From Nocardia salmonicida NBRC 13393 (GTDB taxonomy: Bacteria > Actinomycetota > Actinomycetes > Mycobacteriales > Mycobacteriaceae), in assembly GCF_001613085.1 (NCBI RefSeq), contig NZ_BDBR01000002.1, positions 310,001 through 374,000 on the forward strand: a DNA stretch of 64,000 nt, in the 5' to 3' direction. The notes under the pieces were generated by a model, which searched no databases, was not told where the DNA came from, and saw only the letters and a list, made by a program, of their open reading frames with translations. Position numbers and translations under genes: made by a program. This document shows, in pieces, positions 18,674 through 27,514 of this stretch (its first letter is position 1; every line of letters starts with the position of its first letter).

Positions 18674-21600
18674 CTGTAGAGCTCGCCGCGGGGCAGCTGG
18701 CCGACCGCATCAAGGCGCTCTACGCCGAAGACGAGCAGATCCGTGCGGCGCGGCCCGTCGAGGATGTTCACGCCATCGTGACGACTCCCGGACTCGCGAC
18801 GGCGCGCATCGTCGAGACCGTCATGACCGCCTACGCCGATCGCCCGGCGCTCGGCACCCGCCGTACCCAACTGGTCGAGAACAGCGGACGGTCGACGCGA
18901 AAGCTGTTGCCGGAGTTCGAGTTGCTGACCTATGGGCAGGTGTGGGAGCGCACTCGCGCGCTCGCCGCGGCCTGGCATCGCGACGGTGTCGTCGCGGGGG
19001 ATTTCGTCGCGGTGCTCGGGTTCACCAGTGCCGACTACACCGTGCTCGATCTCGCCACGATCCACCTGGGTGGGGTCGCGGTGCCGTTGCAGGCGGGCGC
19101 GGGACTGGAACAGTTGCGGTCGATTCTCGACGAGACCGAGCCGACGGTGTTCGCGGTCGATACCGCGCACCTGGACATCGCCGTGGACGCGGTACTGGCA
19201 GGCGTCACGCCGCGTTCGCTGATCGTGTTCGATCATCACGCTGACGACGACGATCACCGGGATACCCTCGACGCGGCCCGCGCCCGCCTTCGGGCCGGGG
19301 GATCGGGCCTCGTGCTCCGCACCCTCGACGACACCATCGAGCAGGGTCGCCGCGCCGACGCGGCTCCGCTGAGCGTGCCCGCCGCGGGCGAGGACCCACT
19401 CGCCCTGCTGATCTACACCTCGGGCAGCACCGGGACCCCCAAAGGCGCGATGTACACCCAGCGCCTGGTCGCGGTGGGCTGGCAGCCCGCGCGGCCGCTG
19501 ACCGCGATCAATGTCAACTTCCTGCCGATGTGCCACATCGCCGCTCGGCTGACCCTCAACAGCGTGCTCGCCCGTGGGGGCACGGCGTATTTCACGGCGG
19601 CGGCGGACCTGTCGACATTGTTCACCGACATCTCCCTGGTGCGGCCCACCGAGATCTTCCTGGTGCCCCGGGTGTGCGACATGATCCTGCAGCGCTTCCA
19701 GCGTGCGGTCGCCGAGCGCGGCGACGCGGCGATCGACACGGTGAAAACCGAACTGCGCGAACAGTTCCTGGGTGGCCGGCTGCTGTCGGTGCTGTGCGGC
19801 AGCGCGCCGATCGCACCCGACCTGCGTGCCTTCGTCGAGTCAGTACTGCAGCTGCGCCTGCACGACGGCTACGGCTCCACCGAGACCGGCGGCGGGGTGA
19901 TCTTCGATACGAAGGTGATGCGCCCGCCGGTACTGGATTACAAACTCGTCGACGTGCCGGAGCTCGGCTATTTCGGCACCGACAAGCCGTATCCGCGCGG
20001 CGAGTTACTGCTCAAGACCACCACCATGATCGCCGGGTATTACCGCCGCCCCGAGGTGACCGCCGAGGTCTTCGATGCCGACGGGTTCTGCCGCACCGGA
20101 GACGTGGTGGTCGAGTTGGCGCCCGATCGGTTGGCCTATGTCGACCGCCGCAACAATGTCCTCAAGCTCTCCCAGGGTGAGTTCGTCACGGTGTCGCGGT
20201 TGGAGGCGGTGTTCGCGGGCGCGGACCTGGTGCGCCAGATCTATGTGTACGGCAGCAGTGAACGCTCCTATCTGCTGGCGGTCGTAGTGCCCACCGAGGC
20301 CGCGCTCGCGGGGCCTGCCGACGAGTTGCGCGCCGCGGTGAGTGCGTCGCTGCACCGCGCCGCCGCCTCGGCAGAACTCGAGCCCTACGAGATTCCGCGT
20401 GACTTCATCATCGAGTCCGAACCGTTCTCGACAGCCGACGGGATGCTGTCGGGGGTGGGGAAACTGTTGCGGCCCAAGCTGAAACAGCGGTACGGGCAGC
20501 GTCTCGAGCAGCTCTATACCGACCTCGCGCGGGGTCAGGAAGACGAACTGCAGCGGCTGCGTCACGACGCACCAGGGCTGCCGGTGTACGACACCGTCGC
20601 CCGCGCCGCTCGCGCTGTGCTCGGCGGCGATCCGGCGGATCTGCGTCCGGACGCACGATTCGGTGATCTCGGCGGTGATTCGCTGGCTGCGCTGTCGTAT
20701 TCGACGCTGCTCCGGGAACTGCTCGCGGTGGACGTGCCGGTGAACGTGCTGCTCGGACCGGACAGCGACTTGGCCCATATCGCCGACTACGTGCGACGTG
20801 AGCGTGAACCCGGCACGCACAGAACCGATTCCGACGCGGTGCACGGCAAGGGCGCTACCGAGATTCGCGCGGCGGATCTGACGCTCGAGAAGTTCGTGGA
20901 TGTCAGCACCGCCGCGCGCGTTCCTGCCGCTACGCCCGCGAAGACGGTGTTGATCACCGGCGCGAACGGTTATCTCGGGCGGTTCCTGTTGCTGAGTTGG
21001 CTCGAGCGGCTCGCCCCGGAGGGCGGCAAGGTGATCTGCGTGGTCCGTGGCGGTGACGCGGTCGCCGCCAGAGAGCGACTCGACGCGGCCTTCGACACCG
21101 GCGACAGTGAGCTGGTCATGCACTTCCAGGTTCTCGCGAAGGACACCTTGGAAGTGCTGCCCGGCGATATCGGTGAACCGAATCTCGGTTTGCCGCAGCC
21201 GACCTGGGACCGGTTGGCCGGCGAGGTCGATCTGATCGTGCACTCCGCGGCACTGGTGAACCATGTGTTGCCGTACGCGCAGCTGTTCGGCCCGAACGTG
21301 GTCGGCACGGCCGAGATCATCCGGCTGGCGCTGACAACGACCCGCAAGCCGGTGAGTTATCTGTCGACGGTGGCCGTCGCGGCGCAGGGGGAGTCCTTCG
21401 CCGAGGACGGCGACGTGCGAACCATGAGTCCGGTTCGCCGACTGGACGGTTCCTATGCAAACGGCTACGGCAACAGCAAGTGGGCGGGCGAGGTTCTGTT
21501 ACGCGAGGCTGCCGAGCGGTTCGGGCTACCCGTCGCGGTATTCCGCTCGGACATGATCCTGGCGCACAGCCACTTCCTCGGCCAGCTCAATGTGCCCGAC

Positions 21601-22128
21601 GTCTTCACCCGTCTGCTGCTGAGTGTGCTCGTCACCGGGCTCGCCCCGACATCGTTCTACCGCACCGATTCCCATGGCCGACCGCAGCGCGCCCACTACG
21701 ACGGCCTGCCTGCCGACTTCGTCGCCACGGCCATCACCGAACTCGGTGCCGCGGCCTCGAGCGGGTACCGCACCTACGACGTCCTCAACCCGCACGACGA
21801 CGGGATCTCCCTCGACGTGTTCGTCGACTGGCTGATCGAAGCGGGCCACCGCATCGATCGCATCGACGGCTACGACGACTGGTTCGCCCGCTTCGAAACC
21901 GCCTTACGTGCCCTACCCGAACCCGAGCGCAAGCACACCCTGCTCCCGCTCCTCGATGCCTACCGCAAGCCCGGCCGTCCACTGCGCGGCTCGGCCCTAC
22001 CCGCCGACGGCTTTCGCGCCGCCGTCCGCGCCGCACAGATCGGTCCCGACCACGACATCCCGCACCTGCCGACAGATCTCATCGCCAAATATGTCCGTGA
22101 CCTGAAGCATCTCGGCATTCTGGAATAG
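18670..22128 (+). CDS. car: Carboxylic acid reductase (A-PCP-R), ATP/NADPH dependent
   Basis: A 1152-residue enzyme that adenylates a carboxylic acid, loads it on a phosphopantetheine arm and reduces it to the aldehyde with NADPH. The adenylation domain carries [15 protein letters not shown] from residue 247 and [10 protein letters not shown]; the carrier domain has the arm-bearing Ser in GGDSLAAL near residue 671; the reductase domain starts with [13 protein letters not shown] near 760 and has the Tyr-x-x-x-Lys catalytic pair Y933/K937. Size and order match the Nocardia enzymes used for vanillin chemistry. It needs a phosphopantetheinyl transferase, which is not in the window. It is coupled to the upstream esterase gene by ATGA. 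Confidence 0.97.
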   Translation: MTVELAAGQLADRIKALYAEDEQIRAARPVEDVHAIVTTPGLATARIVETVMTAYADRPALGTRRTQLVENSGRSTRKLLPEFELLTYGQVWERTRALAAAWHRDGVVAGDFVAVLGFTSADYTVLDLATIHLGGVAVPLQAGAGLEQLRSILDETEPTVFAVDTAHLDIAVDAVLAGVTPRSLIVFDHHADDDDHRDTLDAARARLRAGGSGLVLRTLDDTIEQGRRADAAPLSVPAAGEDPLALLIYTSGSTGTPKGAMYTQRLVAVGWQPARPLTAINVNFLPMCHIAARLTLNSVLARGGTAYFTAAADLSTLFTDISLVRPTEIFLVPRVCDMILQRFQRAVAERGDAAIDTVKTELREQFLGGRLLSVLCGSAPIAPDLRAFVESVLQLRLHDGYGSTETGGGVIFDTKVMRPPVLDYKLVDVPELGYFGTDKPYPRGELLLKTTTMIAGYYRRPEVTAEVFDADGFCRTGDVVVELAPDRLAYVDRRNNVLKLSQGEFVTVSRLEAVFAGADLVRQIYVYGSSERSYLLAVVVPTEAALAGPADELRAAVSASLHRAAASAELEPYEIPRDFIIESEPFSTADGMLSGVGKLLRPKLKQRYGQRLEQLYTDLARGQEDELQRLRHDAPGLPVYDTVARAARAVLGGDPADLRPDARFGDLGGDSLAALSYSTLLRELLAVDVPVNVLLGPDSDLAHIADYVRREREPGTHRTDSDAVHGKGATEIRAADLTLEKFVDVSTAARVPAATPAKTVLITGANGYLGRFLLLSWLERLAPEGGKVICVVRGGDAVAARERLDAAFDTGDSELVMHFQVLAKDTLEVLPGDIGEPNLGLPQPTWDRLAGEVDLIVHSAALVNHVLPYAQLFGPNVVGTAEIIRLALTTTRKPVSYLSTVAVAAQGESFAEDGDVRTMSPVRRLDGSYANGYGNSKWAGEVLLREAAERFGLPVAVFRSDMILAHSHFLGQLNVPDVFTRLLLSVLVTGLAPTSFYRTDSHGRPQRAHYDGLPADFVATAITELGAAASSGYRTYDVLNPHDDGISLDVFVDWLIEAGHRIDRIDGYDDWFARFETALRALPEPERKHTLLPLLDAYRKPGRPLRGSALPADGFRAAVRAAQIGPDHDIPHLPTDLIAKYVRDLKHLGILE

Positions 22129-22131
22129 CAC

Positions 22132-22719
22132 TCACAGGCGAGGCCGGGCGATCCACGAGTGCCACCCGCCATCAACGATCAGCTCGGCCAAGCGCTGGTA
22201 ACCGGCGCTGCCGGGGTGGGCGCCGTCGCCCGCCGTGGCTTCGCCGACCCAGATCGGGTCTTCTGCCAATTGCTTGGTGGTGGCGACGAAGGGCACGTCA
22301 CGCGAGCCGCACAGCTCTGCCATGGCGTCGGCGAGTTCCACCGTTCGGCGCAGATGCTCCTCGCCGCCGTCGACGACAGGTGGTGGGCCGATCACCAGCG
22401 GATGGATCGCGCGCTCGCGGCTTTCGGCCAGGAGGGTCGCGAGGTTGTCGAGGCAGCGCGCCTTACCGACCCGGACGCTGCCGTCCTCCACGACCGCGTC
22501 GTTGCTGCCGAAGGAGATCACCAGGCGATTGTCGGCGCCGGGCAGCACACGCGGATCGACTTCGCGCCAGCAGCGACGCAGGACATCGTCGGAGGTGTTG
22601 CGGCGGATGCCGAGGTTGAACGCGGTGAGTACGCGGCCGACCCAGCCGCGGTACTCCGGGTCACCGATGCCCTGGACGAAGGAGTCCCCGATTAAGCAGA
22701 TGCGTAGATCCTCGTTCAT
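22132..22719 (-). CDS. GDSL/SGNH-family hydrolase
   Basis: A 195-residue esterase or lipase of the SGNH superfamily. Block I is ICLIGDSFVQGIG with the nucleophile Ser13; the block III Asn is in ISFGSNDA; block V is GDGAHPG with the Asp-x-x-His pair. There is no signal peptide. It is convergent with car, only three bases apart. Short cytosolic SGNH enzymes act on acyl esters or deacetylate small molecules; the substrate is not evident here. Confidence 0.88.
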   Translation of the reverse strand: MNEDLRICLIGDSFVQGIGDPEYRGWVGRVLTAFNLGIRRNTSDDVLRRCWREVDPRVLPGADNRLVISFGSNDAVVEDGSVRVGKARCLDNLATLLAESRERAIHPLVIGPPPVVDGGEEHLRRTVELADAMAELCGSRDVPFVATTKQLAEDPIWVGEATAGDGAHPGSAGYQRLAELIVDGGWHSWIARPRL

Positions 22720-23030
22720 TCCGGCAACTGTACGAGGTGGGGGAGCGGGGCCGTGTTACCTGGTCCGGCCGGTGGTGGGGGAGCGCGTATACCAAGGGGC
22801 GGTACAGGTTTGAATCGTCCTGGCCACTCCGGATTCGAGTGGTCGAGGGCCACGTCGACGATCTTGGTTGCCGCAACTCCTAAATTGTTTAATGCCGATA
22901 CTTAGATATGCGCATCTAAACATGTATTACACCCGACGTCATCCCCACTCACACGCAGGCAAACCATCTCCAAAAGAACACAAGGAGGCCGGGGGGCGCC
23001 CAGCTGGTTGGTCTCCGTGGGTACTGGTTG
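22720..23030. other. Gene-free stretch with an AT-rich patch
   Basis: No reading frame here looks coding. The left part is the upstream region of the GDSL hydrolase gene; GGTATACGC on the minus strand near 22785-22795 could serve as its -10. The part from about 22875 to 22945 is strikingly AT-rich for this genome and contains the palindrome listed separately. The right part adjoins the 3' end of a TetR gene. Confidence 0.5.
22902..22919. promoter_or_regulatory. Palindrome TTAGAT-N6-ATCTAA in AT-rich patch
   Basis: Perfect six-base arms around ATGCGC form an 18-bp inverted repeat of operator type. The only gene that begins downstream of it is the GDSL hydrolase gene, about 180 bases away on the minus strand. 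No regulator can be assigned; it could also be a remnant of acquired DNA. Confidence 0.35.
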
Positions 23031-23594
23031 TTAGCGAGGGGTCACAATGCGGGCGACGGCCGACACCATCGCCGAGCGCTGCTCTGCCAGGCGGTCGCGG
23101 CCGGCGACGACTGTTCCGGCCCGGGCGTGGGCGGCTGATGTGCGAGCCAGGTCGGTGAGCATGTGGAGCAGGATCGTGGCCGGGATGTCGGTGGTGACGA
23201 GTCCTTCATGCTGGCCGCGGCGGAGCTCGACGAGTTTCGCGTCGATGGTGCGCCGCAGGACCTGGGGGATATCGCCGGACGGCTCGAGTTCGGACCAGGC
23301 TTGTAGCCGGGCGTTGTCGGGGTGGGCGATGAAGTGGTCGAACAGGCGGCCCACATAGGCGGGAAGGTCGTCGGCGGACATCGCGGCTTCGCTACTGGTC
23401 TCGGTCGTCCAGCGTTCGGTGACAGCGGCGTACAGCTCGTTCTTGCCCGGGAAGTACGCGTAGAGGCGGTCCTTGCTGGCGTGCGCGGCGGCCGCGATGC
23501 GGTTGATCCGAGCACCGGCGATGCCGAATTCGGCGAACTCCGCTTTCGCCGCGGTGAGTATTCGCTCCCGTGTTGCCTGACCTGCCGCCCGCAT
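23031..23594 (-). CDS. TetR-family repressor of the divergent GXWXG/alcohol dehydrogenase operon
   Basis: A 187-residue TetR regulator. The DNA-binding domain runs from residue 6 to about 52 (TRERILTAAKAEFAEFGIAGARINRIAAAAHASKDRLYAYFPGK in pattern), with the recognition helix around ASKDRLYAYF. The C-terminal domain is a variable ligand-binding helical domain. It is divergent from the GXWXG/alcohol dehydrogenase operon, and the 93-bp gap holds two matching inverted repeats over a promoter, so autoregulation and repression of the operon are inferred. The inducer is unknown, probably a substrate of the catabolic genes. Confidence 0.9.
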   Translation of the reverse strand: MRAAGQATRERILTAAKAEFAEFGIAGARINRIAAAAHASKDRLYAYFPGKNELYAAVTERWTTETSSEAAMSADDLPAYVGRLFDHFIAHPDNARLQAWSELEPSGDIPQVLRRTIDAKLVELRRGQHEGLVTTDIPATILLHMLTDLARTSAAHARAGTVVAGRDRLAEQRSAMVSAVARIVTPR

Positions 23595-23612
23595 GAGCCG
23601 AAGCGTACCCCT

Positions 23613-23641
23613 TGCCGAACCATCTGGTTCGGAACTATGGT
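23613..23641 (+). promoter_or_regulatory. Predicted sigma-70-type promoter of the GXWXG/adh operon
   Basis: TTGCCG at 23613-23618 and TATGGT at 23636-23641 are separated by 17 bases, a normal -35/-10 arrangement for housekeeping promoters. The spacer is almost exactly filled by the first TetR operator, so a bound repressor would block polymerase. Confidence 0.55.
23615..23632. promoter_or_regulatory. TetR operator 1
   Basis: CCGAACCA-TC-TGGTTCGG is a perfect 18-bp palindrome with eight-base arms. It lies in the gap between the tetR gene and the GXWXG gene and sits between the predicted -35 and -10. Confidence 0.7.
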
Positions 23642-23648
23642 CCCATGT

Positions 23649-23662
23649 GAACCGGACGGTTC
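23649..23662. promoter_or_regulatory. TetR operator 2
   Basis: GAACCG-GA-CGGTTC is a perfect 14-bp palindrome sharing the GAACC/GGTTC core of operator 1. Its centre is 32 bp from that of operator 1, three helical turns, so both dimers would lie on the same DNA face. It falls where transcription should start. Confidence 0.65.
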
Positions 23663-23687
23663 TGAACTCTGTGAGACGAGGGCTTTG

Positions 23688-24158
23688 ATGAGCGCGGACA
23701 AACCACGGTGGCAGCAGCTCAGGGAGCAGACCGACGGTGTCGATACTGCCGATCTGGACCAGCTGTGGACCCGGCTACGCCCGGCTCGAGCCGAGGAGAT
23801 CCTCGGTGAATGGCGCGGCGACGCGTTCCAGACCGGTCACCCGCTGTGCCGCGCGCTGCCTGCCAGCCGCTGGTACGGCAAGAATTTCCTCGCTCTCGAC
23901 GACGCCAAGCCGCTGATGTGCCGAGCCGAGGACGGCACCCTGTTCTCGAATGTCGAGCTGGGACAGGGCGAAGCGACCCTGTGGAATGTCGAGTTCCGCG
24001 GCGAGGTCACCGCGACCATGGTCTACGACGGCCGCGCGGTGTTCGACCACTTCAAGTGGCTCGATGACACCACCTTGATGGGCATCATGAACGGGCGCCC
24101 CGAACTGGTTCTGTCCCGCGGCCAATACTTCTACTTCCTGCTGGAACGGGTCGCCTGA
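23688..24158 (+). CDS. GXWXG/DUF4334 domain protein 1
   Basis: A 156-residue protein with an N-terminal GXWXG domain (LGEWRGDAFQTGHP at about 38-51) and a C-terminal DUF4334 domain (VEFRGEVTATMVYDGRAVFDHF). The fold is thought to be a small beta-barrel; no biochemical role is established. The WYGKNF segment near residue 60 recurs as GWYGKQF in the second copy at 30635. Its stop overlaps the next gene by one base (TGATG). Position inside a catabolic operon suggests ligand binding, isomerisation or hydration of a pathway intermediate, but this is inference. Confidence 0.88.
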   Translation: MSADKPRWQQLREQTDGVDTADLDQLWTRLRPARAEEILGEWRGDAFQTGHPLCRALPASRWYGKNFLALDDAKPLMCRAEDGTLFSNVELGQGEATLWNVEFRGEVTATMVYDGRAVFDHFKWLDDTTLMGIMNGRPELVLSRGQYFYFLLERVA

Positions 24159-25246
24159 TGCGCACAACGGCGGTGTTGTCGCGCGATCCGTCGGCGGAGT
24201 TCTCGATCGAGCCGATCGAGGTCGACGAGCCCCGTGCCGGGGAGATCCTGGTGCGGATCGTCGCCGCCGGGATCTGCCACACCGATCTGGTCAGTCGCCG
24301 CGCGGGTGCCGCGGATCGTCCGATTCTGCTCGGACACGAGGGCGCGGGCGTCGTCGCGGCGGTCGGATCCGACGTGCGTACGGTCCGGCCCGGCGATCAT
24401 GTCGTGCTGACCTTCCGGCACTGCGGTGCCTGTCGCAACTGCGCGGCCGGTCGTCCCGCCTACTGCCACCGCGCGACCGCGCTCAACCAATTCGGACGGC
24501 GCGCGCACGACACACCCCGGGCGCTTGTCGACGGTTCTCCGGTGCTGGACGGATTCTTCGGTCAGTCGAGTTTCGCCGGCTACGCGTTGACCACTGAGGA
24601 CAACACGATCGTGATCGACCCCGCGATCGACCTCGCGGTGGCGGCGCCGTTCGGTTGCGGGTTCCAGACCGGCGCGGGCGCTGTCCTGAACGCGTTGCGC
24701 CCGGAATCGGGTGCGTGGGTCGCTGTGTACGGGGCGGGCGCGGTCGGGATGGCAGGTTTGCTCGCTGCTCGGTCGATTCCCGACGTGCGCGTGGTCGTTG
24801 TCGAAACATCTGCCGCGCGGCGGGAACTGGCTGTCGAGCTCGGCGCTGACGTGGCGCTGGATCCCGCCGACGGGCCCACCGCGCCACGTATCCGCGAACT
24901 CACCGATGGCGGTGCGACGCACGCGCTCGATACGACCGGTGTCGCCGCTGTTCTCGGCGATGCCGTCGCCGCGCTCGCTGTCGGTGCCACGGTGGTGGCC
25001 GTCGGTCTCGGCCGTGGCGCGCCACCGGTCGATATCGGTGATATCGTGCTGCACGGTAAGGTGATTCGCGGCTGCCTCGAAGGCGACAGCGTGCCTGCCG
25101 CCTTCATTCCCCAGCTGCTCGATCTGTACGCGACCGGTCGCTTCCCGGTCGAGCGCCTCATCGCTCGGTACCCGCACACCGAGGTCGGTGCCGCGCTGGC
25201 CGACCAGCGCGCGGGCGCTGTCGTCAAACCGGTGCTCACATGGTGA
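24158..25246 (+). CDS. Zinc-dependent alcohol dehydrogenase (MDR family)
   Basis: A 362-residue medium-chain dehydrogenase resembling aryl-alcohol dehydrogenases. Catalytic zinc ligands are C40 (GICHTD) and the H60/E61 pair of GHEGAG; the structural zinc site is complete with C89, C92, C95 and C103. The nucleotide-binding glycine motif is VYGAGAVG near residue 190, and VVVVET shortly after ends in Glu, which favours NAD. It would interconvert an alcohol and an aldehyde or ketone in the pathway. It is coupled to the GXWXG gene upstream and precedes a TetR gene by 25 bases. Confidence 0.92.
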   Translation: MRTTAVLSRDPSAEFSIEPIEVDEPRAGEILVRIVAAGICHTDLVSRRAGAADRPILLGHEGAGVVAAVGSDVRTVRPGDHVVLTFRHCGACRNCAAGRPAYCHRATALNQFGRRAHDTPRALVDGSPVLDGFFGQSSFAGYALTTEDNTIVIDPAIDLAVAAPFGCGFQTGAGAVLNALRPESGAWVAVYGAGAVGMAGLLAARSIPDVRVVVVETSAARRELAVELGADVALDPADGPTAPRIRELTDGGATHALDTTGVAAVLGDAVAALAVGATVVAVGLGRGAPPVDIGDIVLHGKVIRGCLEGDSVPAAFIPQLLDLYATGRFPVERLIARYPHTEVGAALADQRAGAVVKPVLTW

Positions 25247-25271
25247 GTACCCTCGAATCCTCGGACACCCC

Positions 25272-25901
25272 ATGACACTTCTCTTCGACGACGCCCCGGC
25301 TGTCGAGGGCGCCGAGACGGCTGCCCGCACCCAGCGACGACTCGCAGTGTTGAGCGCCGCGCGTTCGGTCTTCGTCGCCCACGGCTACCACGGGGCGAGC
25401 ATGGACGACATCGGTATCAGGGCCGGGATGAGCAAGCCGGTGCTGTACACGCACTACGCGAGCAAGCTCGATCTCTATCTCGCTGTGTTGCAGGGTTATC
25501 TGGACCGGATGGTCGACGGTATCCGGGACGCGCTGGCCGACGCCGACGGTCAAGAGGACAAGGTGCGCCGCGCGGTGCTGGCCTATTTCGATTTCGTCGA
25601 CGAGGACGCCGGTGGGCACACCCTGGTCTTCGAGTCGCCGGTGCCGAGTGAGCCGTGTGTGCGGTGGCGGGTGCGCAATGCCATGGGTGAATGCGCGGTG
25701 CTGGTCAGCGCGGAGCTGCGCGCCGCGGGTATGGACGACGTCCGTGCCTACGCGTGCGCGTTCGGGGTGGTGGGCGCGAGCCACCTCGCGGCTCGGCAGT
25801 GGCTCGACACGGGTCGTCCGATTCCGATGGTCGAGGCTGTCGACACTGTCGTGGCGCTGTGCTGGAACGGATTGTCCGGCGTGGAGACTTCGGGCGACTA
25901 G
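25272..25901 (+). CDS. TetR-family regulator, last gene of the adh operon
   Basis: A 209-residue TetR protein. The helix-turn-helix lies at about residues 28-70 (VFVAHGYHGASMDDIGIRAGMSKPVLYTHYASK in pattern). The start is the ATG at 25272. Because it is transcribed with the dehydrogenase while another TetR gene is divergent from the same operon, the operon could be under dual control, or this copy may act on a distant target. No obvious inverted repeat lies directly before it. Confidence 0.88.
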   Translation: MTLLFDDAPAVEGAETAARTQRRLAVLSAARSVFVAHGYHGASMDDIGIRAGMSKPVLYTHYASKLDLYLAVLQGYLDRMVDGIRDALADADGQEDKVRRAVLAYFDFVDEDAGGHTLVFESPVPSEPCVRWRVRNAMGECAVLVSAELRAAGMDDVRAYACAFGVVGASHLAARQWLDTGRPIPMVEAVDTVVALCWNGLSGVETSGD

Positions 25902-25919
25902 AAACGACGTCGCGAGCGG

Positions 25920-26579
25920 TCAGCTCGCCCCGATCGGCAATGGGCTTCCGTCGAGGAGTTCATCGCTGGGGAGCTGACCGGCGAGTACCGCCAGGGCGCG
26001 CTTCCATCGGCGCAGTACCGCCTCGCGTTCGCCGAGTGTTCCGGTGAGCATGGCGGTCATCGAGAGACCGGTGAGCATGTCGATGGTGAATTCGACGAGG
26101 AACTCGGCGCGCGGGTCCGAGGCATAGGGCTCGCCGAGTACTTGCAGGTAGAGCCTGCGCATTTCGGTGAATACGCGACGTTCCTCGGTGACGAGCTGGT
26201 CGCGGAGTTCGGTGTCGGTGCGCGCGGCGACCCAGAGGTCGAGTGCGATGAAGAAGGCGGGGCTGTTGAGGTCGCGCCAGGCGAGGTCGACGACGGATTG
26301 CAGTCGGTCGCGGCCGGGCGGGAGGAGTTCGGCTTCGCGTCGGAATTTCTCGAGCCGGATGTCGACCACTTCGGTGGTGGCGGCGATGAGCAGTTCGGCT
26401 CTGGTGGGGAAGTGGTGCTGCACGGTGCCGCGGGCGAGCCCAGCGCGTTCCTGGACCGCGCTGACGGTGGTTGCCGCGTAGCCGCGTTCGAGCAGGCATT
26501 CGGCAGTACAGGCCAAGATTCTGGCGCGGGTCGATGCCCGACGTTCGGCCTGGGTGCGGCGCGGTGGTTGCACGGTCAC
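25920..26579 (-). CDS. TetR-family regulator divergent from the hydrolase/monooxygenase operon
   Basis: A TetR protein of about 219 residues, convergent with the preceding TetR gene and divergent from the hydrolase-BVMO-GMC operon, which it probably controls. The DNA-binding region contains RILACTAECLLERGYAATT and GLARGTVQHHFPT. The GTG at 26577-26579 (MTVQPPRRTQ) is preferred because AGG lies close before it; an upstream ATG at 26663 would add 28 residues with no family character. I could not find a strong inverted repeat in the 140-bp gap. Confidence 0.82.
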   Translation of the reverse strand: MTVQPPRRTQAERRASTRARILACTAECLLERGYAATTVSAVQERAGLARGTVQHHFPTRAELLIAATTEVVDIRLEKFRREAELLPPGRDRLQSVVDLAWRDLNSPAFFIALDLWVAARTDTELRDQLVTEERRVFTEMRRLYLQVLGEPYASDPRAEFLVEFTIDMLTGLSMTAMLTGTLGEREAVLRRWKRALAVLAGQLPSDELLDGSPLPIGAS

Positions 26580-26719
26580 CTGAGAAATCGTACGTCCTGC
26601 CGACAAGATTCGGTAGATTGGGTGAAATGTGTCGGCGGTCACCCCTTGACGACGGTGGATCAAGCTGGTGCAATCAACATACCGTACGCAGTAACTGTTT
26701 CTCTGGATGAAAGGCTGCG

Positions 26720-27514
26720 ATGACGCAGATCTCTCACCTCCGCCGGGGTAGTGGTGCGCCGATCGTGCTGGTGCACGGCCTCGGCAGTCGCTGGCAGGTC
26801 TTCGCGCCGATCATCGACCTACTGGCCGATCAGCACGAGGTAATCGCGATCGACCTACCCGGTTTCGGTGACTCGCCGGCGCTCGACGATGTCCGGCCGG
26901 GTCCGCGCGGGTACGCCGCCTGGCTCACGCGCTGGCTGGTGGACAACGAAATTCGACGCCCGCACGTGGTAGGCAGCTCCATGGGTGGTGGCATCGCCAT
27001 CGAACTGGGTCGCACCGGAGTCGCGTCCGGAGTCACCGCGTTCTCGCCGGTCGGCTTCTACGGGCCCGTCGGACGGCGGTGGACTCAGGTCCTGCTCACC
27101 AGCATGCGTGGTGCCGCCCGGACCGCCGGGCCGACATTGGACCGGCTGGTCGAATACCCCGCGGGCCGCAGGATCCTGCTCTCGAGCATGTTCGGTCACC
27201 CGGTCCGCGTCGACCCCGATGCCGCTCGGAGCGACTTGGCCGGGCTGGCCGGTGCCACCTCCTTCGCGGCCGCCCGCGACGACTTCGGCAATTACGTCCT
27301 CGATCCCGGCGACGACCGTGGCTCGTTGGGTGAAATTCCGGTGACGATCGCATGGGGCACCCGCGACGTCGTGCTCGTGCACCGCACCCAGAGCGCGCGT
27401 GCGCGCGTGGTGTTGCCGTTCGCGCGCCATCTCGACCTTCCCGGCTGCGGGCACCTCCCGTTCAGCGACGACCCCGATACCTGTGCTCGCATCGTTCTCG
27501 AAGGGACCTCATGA
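26720..27514 (+). CDS. Alpha/beta-hydrolase
   Basis: A 264-residue alpha/beta-fold hydrolase. The oxyanion-hole segment is VLVHGLGSRW at 17-26, the nucleophile elbow VGSSMGGG puts Ser at residue 87, and the catalytic His is in GCGHLPFSDDP near the C-terminus. It is the first gene of a four-gene operon and overlaps the monooxygenase gene by ATGA, so it most likely cleaves the ester or lactone that the monooxygenase makes. Meta-cleavage hydrolases have a similar fold, but no ring-cleavage gene is nearby. Confidence 0.9.
   Translation: MTQISHLRRGSGAPIVLVHGLGSRWQVFAPIIDLLADQHEVIAIDLPGFGDSPALDDVRPGPRGYAAWLTRWLVDNEIRRPHVVGSSMGGGIAIELGRTGVASGVTAFSPVGFYGPVGRRWTQVLLTSMRGAARTAGPTLDRLVEYPAGRRILLSSMFGHPVRVDPDAARSDLAGLAGATSFAAARDDFGNYVLDPGDDRGSLGEIPVTIAWGTRDVVLVHRTQSARARVVLPFARHLDLPGCGHLPFSDDPDTCARIVLEGTS

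Noticed and set aside
26580..26719. Operator in the gap before the hydrolase/monooxygenase operon
   Set aside because: Two CGTACG copies and a CCGA-N6-TCGG were seen, but arms are only three to four bases beyond self-complementary cores.
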